Positions 63,240 through 64,000 of a stretch of 64,000 nucleotides of DNA are shown here, one piece after another. The translations under genes were made by a program, and so were the position numbers. Below the pieces are notes generated by a model. The model was not told the DNA's origin. It ran no database searches and saw only the letters and a program-made list of their open reading frames with translations. Location of the stretch: positions 84,943,881 to 85,007,880 of the forward strand of contig CM043957.1 of NCBI GenBank assembly GCA_014529385.2. Reading direction: 5' to 3'. Positions within the stretch are counted from its first letter, which is position 1. Every line of letters starts with the position of its first letter. This DNA comes from Adiantum capillus-veneris. Taxonomy: Eukaryota > Streptophyta > Polypodiopsida > Polypodiales > Pteridaceae.

Positions 63240-64000
63240 TTTTCATCTTCAATTTTCAGCTAAAAATAGTGTAATTTGACTTAGATAAATATCTATGCTA
63301 CTTTTCTAACCTTGAAATAATTATCAAGGCCTCTTTACCCTATAACATAGCTCTGATAAATAGCATGTAATCATATAGCATGATTTACTAATTTCCCTCT
63401 TTAATTTTTTAGCTAAAAATAGTGTAATTTGACTTAGATAAATACCTATACTACTTTTCTAACCTTGGCATAATTATCAAGGCCTCTTTACCCTATAATA
63501 TACCTCTCATATATAGCATATAATCATATAACATGATTTACTAATTTCCCTCTTTAGATTTTAGCTAAAAATAGGGTAATTTGACTTAGATAAATATCTA
63601 TACTACTTTTCTAACCTTGTCATAATTATCACGGACTTTTTACCCTACAATATAGCTCTGATAAATAGAATATAATCATATAACATGATTTACTAATTTC
63701 CCTCTTTAGATTTTAGCTAAAAATAGTGTAATTTGACTTAGATAAATATCTATACTACTTTTCTAACCTTTTCATAATTATCACGGCCTCTTTACCCTAC
63801 AATACAGATCTGCTAAATAGCATGTAATCACATAGCATGATTTACTAGTTTCCCTCTTTAGTTTTTAGCTAAAAATAGTATAATTTGACTTAGATAAATA
63901 TCTTCACTACTTTTCTAACCTTGTAATAATTATCAAGGACTCTTTACCCTATAATATAGCTCTGATAAATAACATGTAATTATAGTGCATGATTTACTAA
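63240..64000. repeat. Satellite-like tandem repeat, period about 152 bp, five copies, open at window edge
   Basis: The string agctaaaaatag starts at 63259, 63411, 63562, 63715 and 63867 (spacings 152, 151, 153, 152). Each unit contains gtaatttgacttagataaat, cttttctaacctt, ataattatca, ctctttaccctat or close, tagctctgataaatag and catgatttactaatttccctc. Copies differ by about 5-10%. The array continues beyond the window. Confidence 0.92.

Noticed and set aside
63240-64000. CRISPR-like array
   Set aside because: The whole 152-bp unit is conserved, with no short repeat/unique spacer alternation; this is a satellite in a eukaryotic genome.

Overview
This window is repeat-dominated DNA from a land plant with a large, retrotransposon-rich genome. 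The evidence is a Tat-lineage Ty3/gypsy element with a second, archaeal-type RNase H, Ty1/copia fragments, a plant L1-type LINE with DUF4283-like and zinc-binding RT domains, and a PIF/Harbinger transposase. A gymnosperm or fern-like genome is plausible, but the sequence does not settle this. I see no host gene, rRNA, tRNA or CRISPR array that I can support.

Region 1 (1-32018, minus strand) is a tandem array of at least four nearly identical gypsy units of about 7.73-7.75 kb. They are joined head to tail and share LTRs (LTR-internal-LTR-internal...), and the left end lies outside the window. Each unit reads, on the minus strand: LTR, a 1.3 kb leader, gag, protease-RT, an in-frame TAG, archaeal-type RNase H-integrase, a polypurine tract, then the next LTR. 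Units 2-4 keep all pol catalytic residues that I can check. Unit 1 is broken by many one-base deletions. Each leader carries two 70-residue ORFs (A and B) that align end to end without gaps at 30/70 identity. Most of their identical residues use different codons, so they look like a diverged duplicated microprotein pair under protein-level constraint. I recognise no family for them, and they are the best candidate here for something undescribed.

Region 2 (32019-36731): the array is inserted in the RT/RNase H part of a copia element, whose 3' end and LTR follow. Next come a decayed chromovirus (chromodomain stub, possible LTR, gag/protease/RT fragments with a 178-bp duplication and a hairpin at its junction) and an inverted copia RNase H fragment interrupted by a long (CT)n tract.

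Region 3 (36732-43151): a strongly decayed plus-strand gypsy element has a tRNA-Asp-type primer binding site, an RNase H tail, a dead integrase and, unexpectedly, a protease-like segment downstream of integrase.

Region 4 (43152-49638): an LTR element with a 1.3-kb LTR and a short internal region without recognisable gag or pol. Its 3' LTR is split by a PIF/Harbinger transposon. A minus-strand gypsy protease fragment with a 97-bp duplication follows, then a minus-strand copia gag pseudogene (about 51050-52142).

Region 5 (53678-60503): a near full-length but mutated LINE is flanked by a 15-bp target duplication (14/15). It contains a run of 32 G. Beside it lies an inverted, 5'-truncated copy of the same family with a perfect 15-bp duplication.

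Region 6 (60504-64000): unassigned sequence, then AT-rich DNA ending in a satellite-like array with a period of about 152 bp that runs off the right edge.
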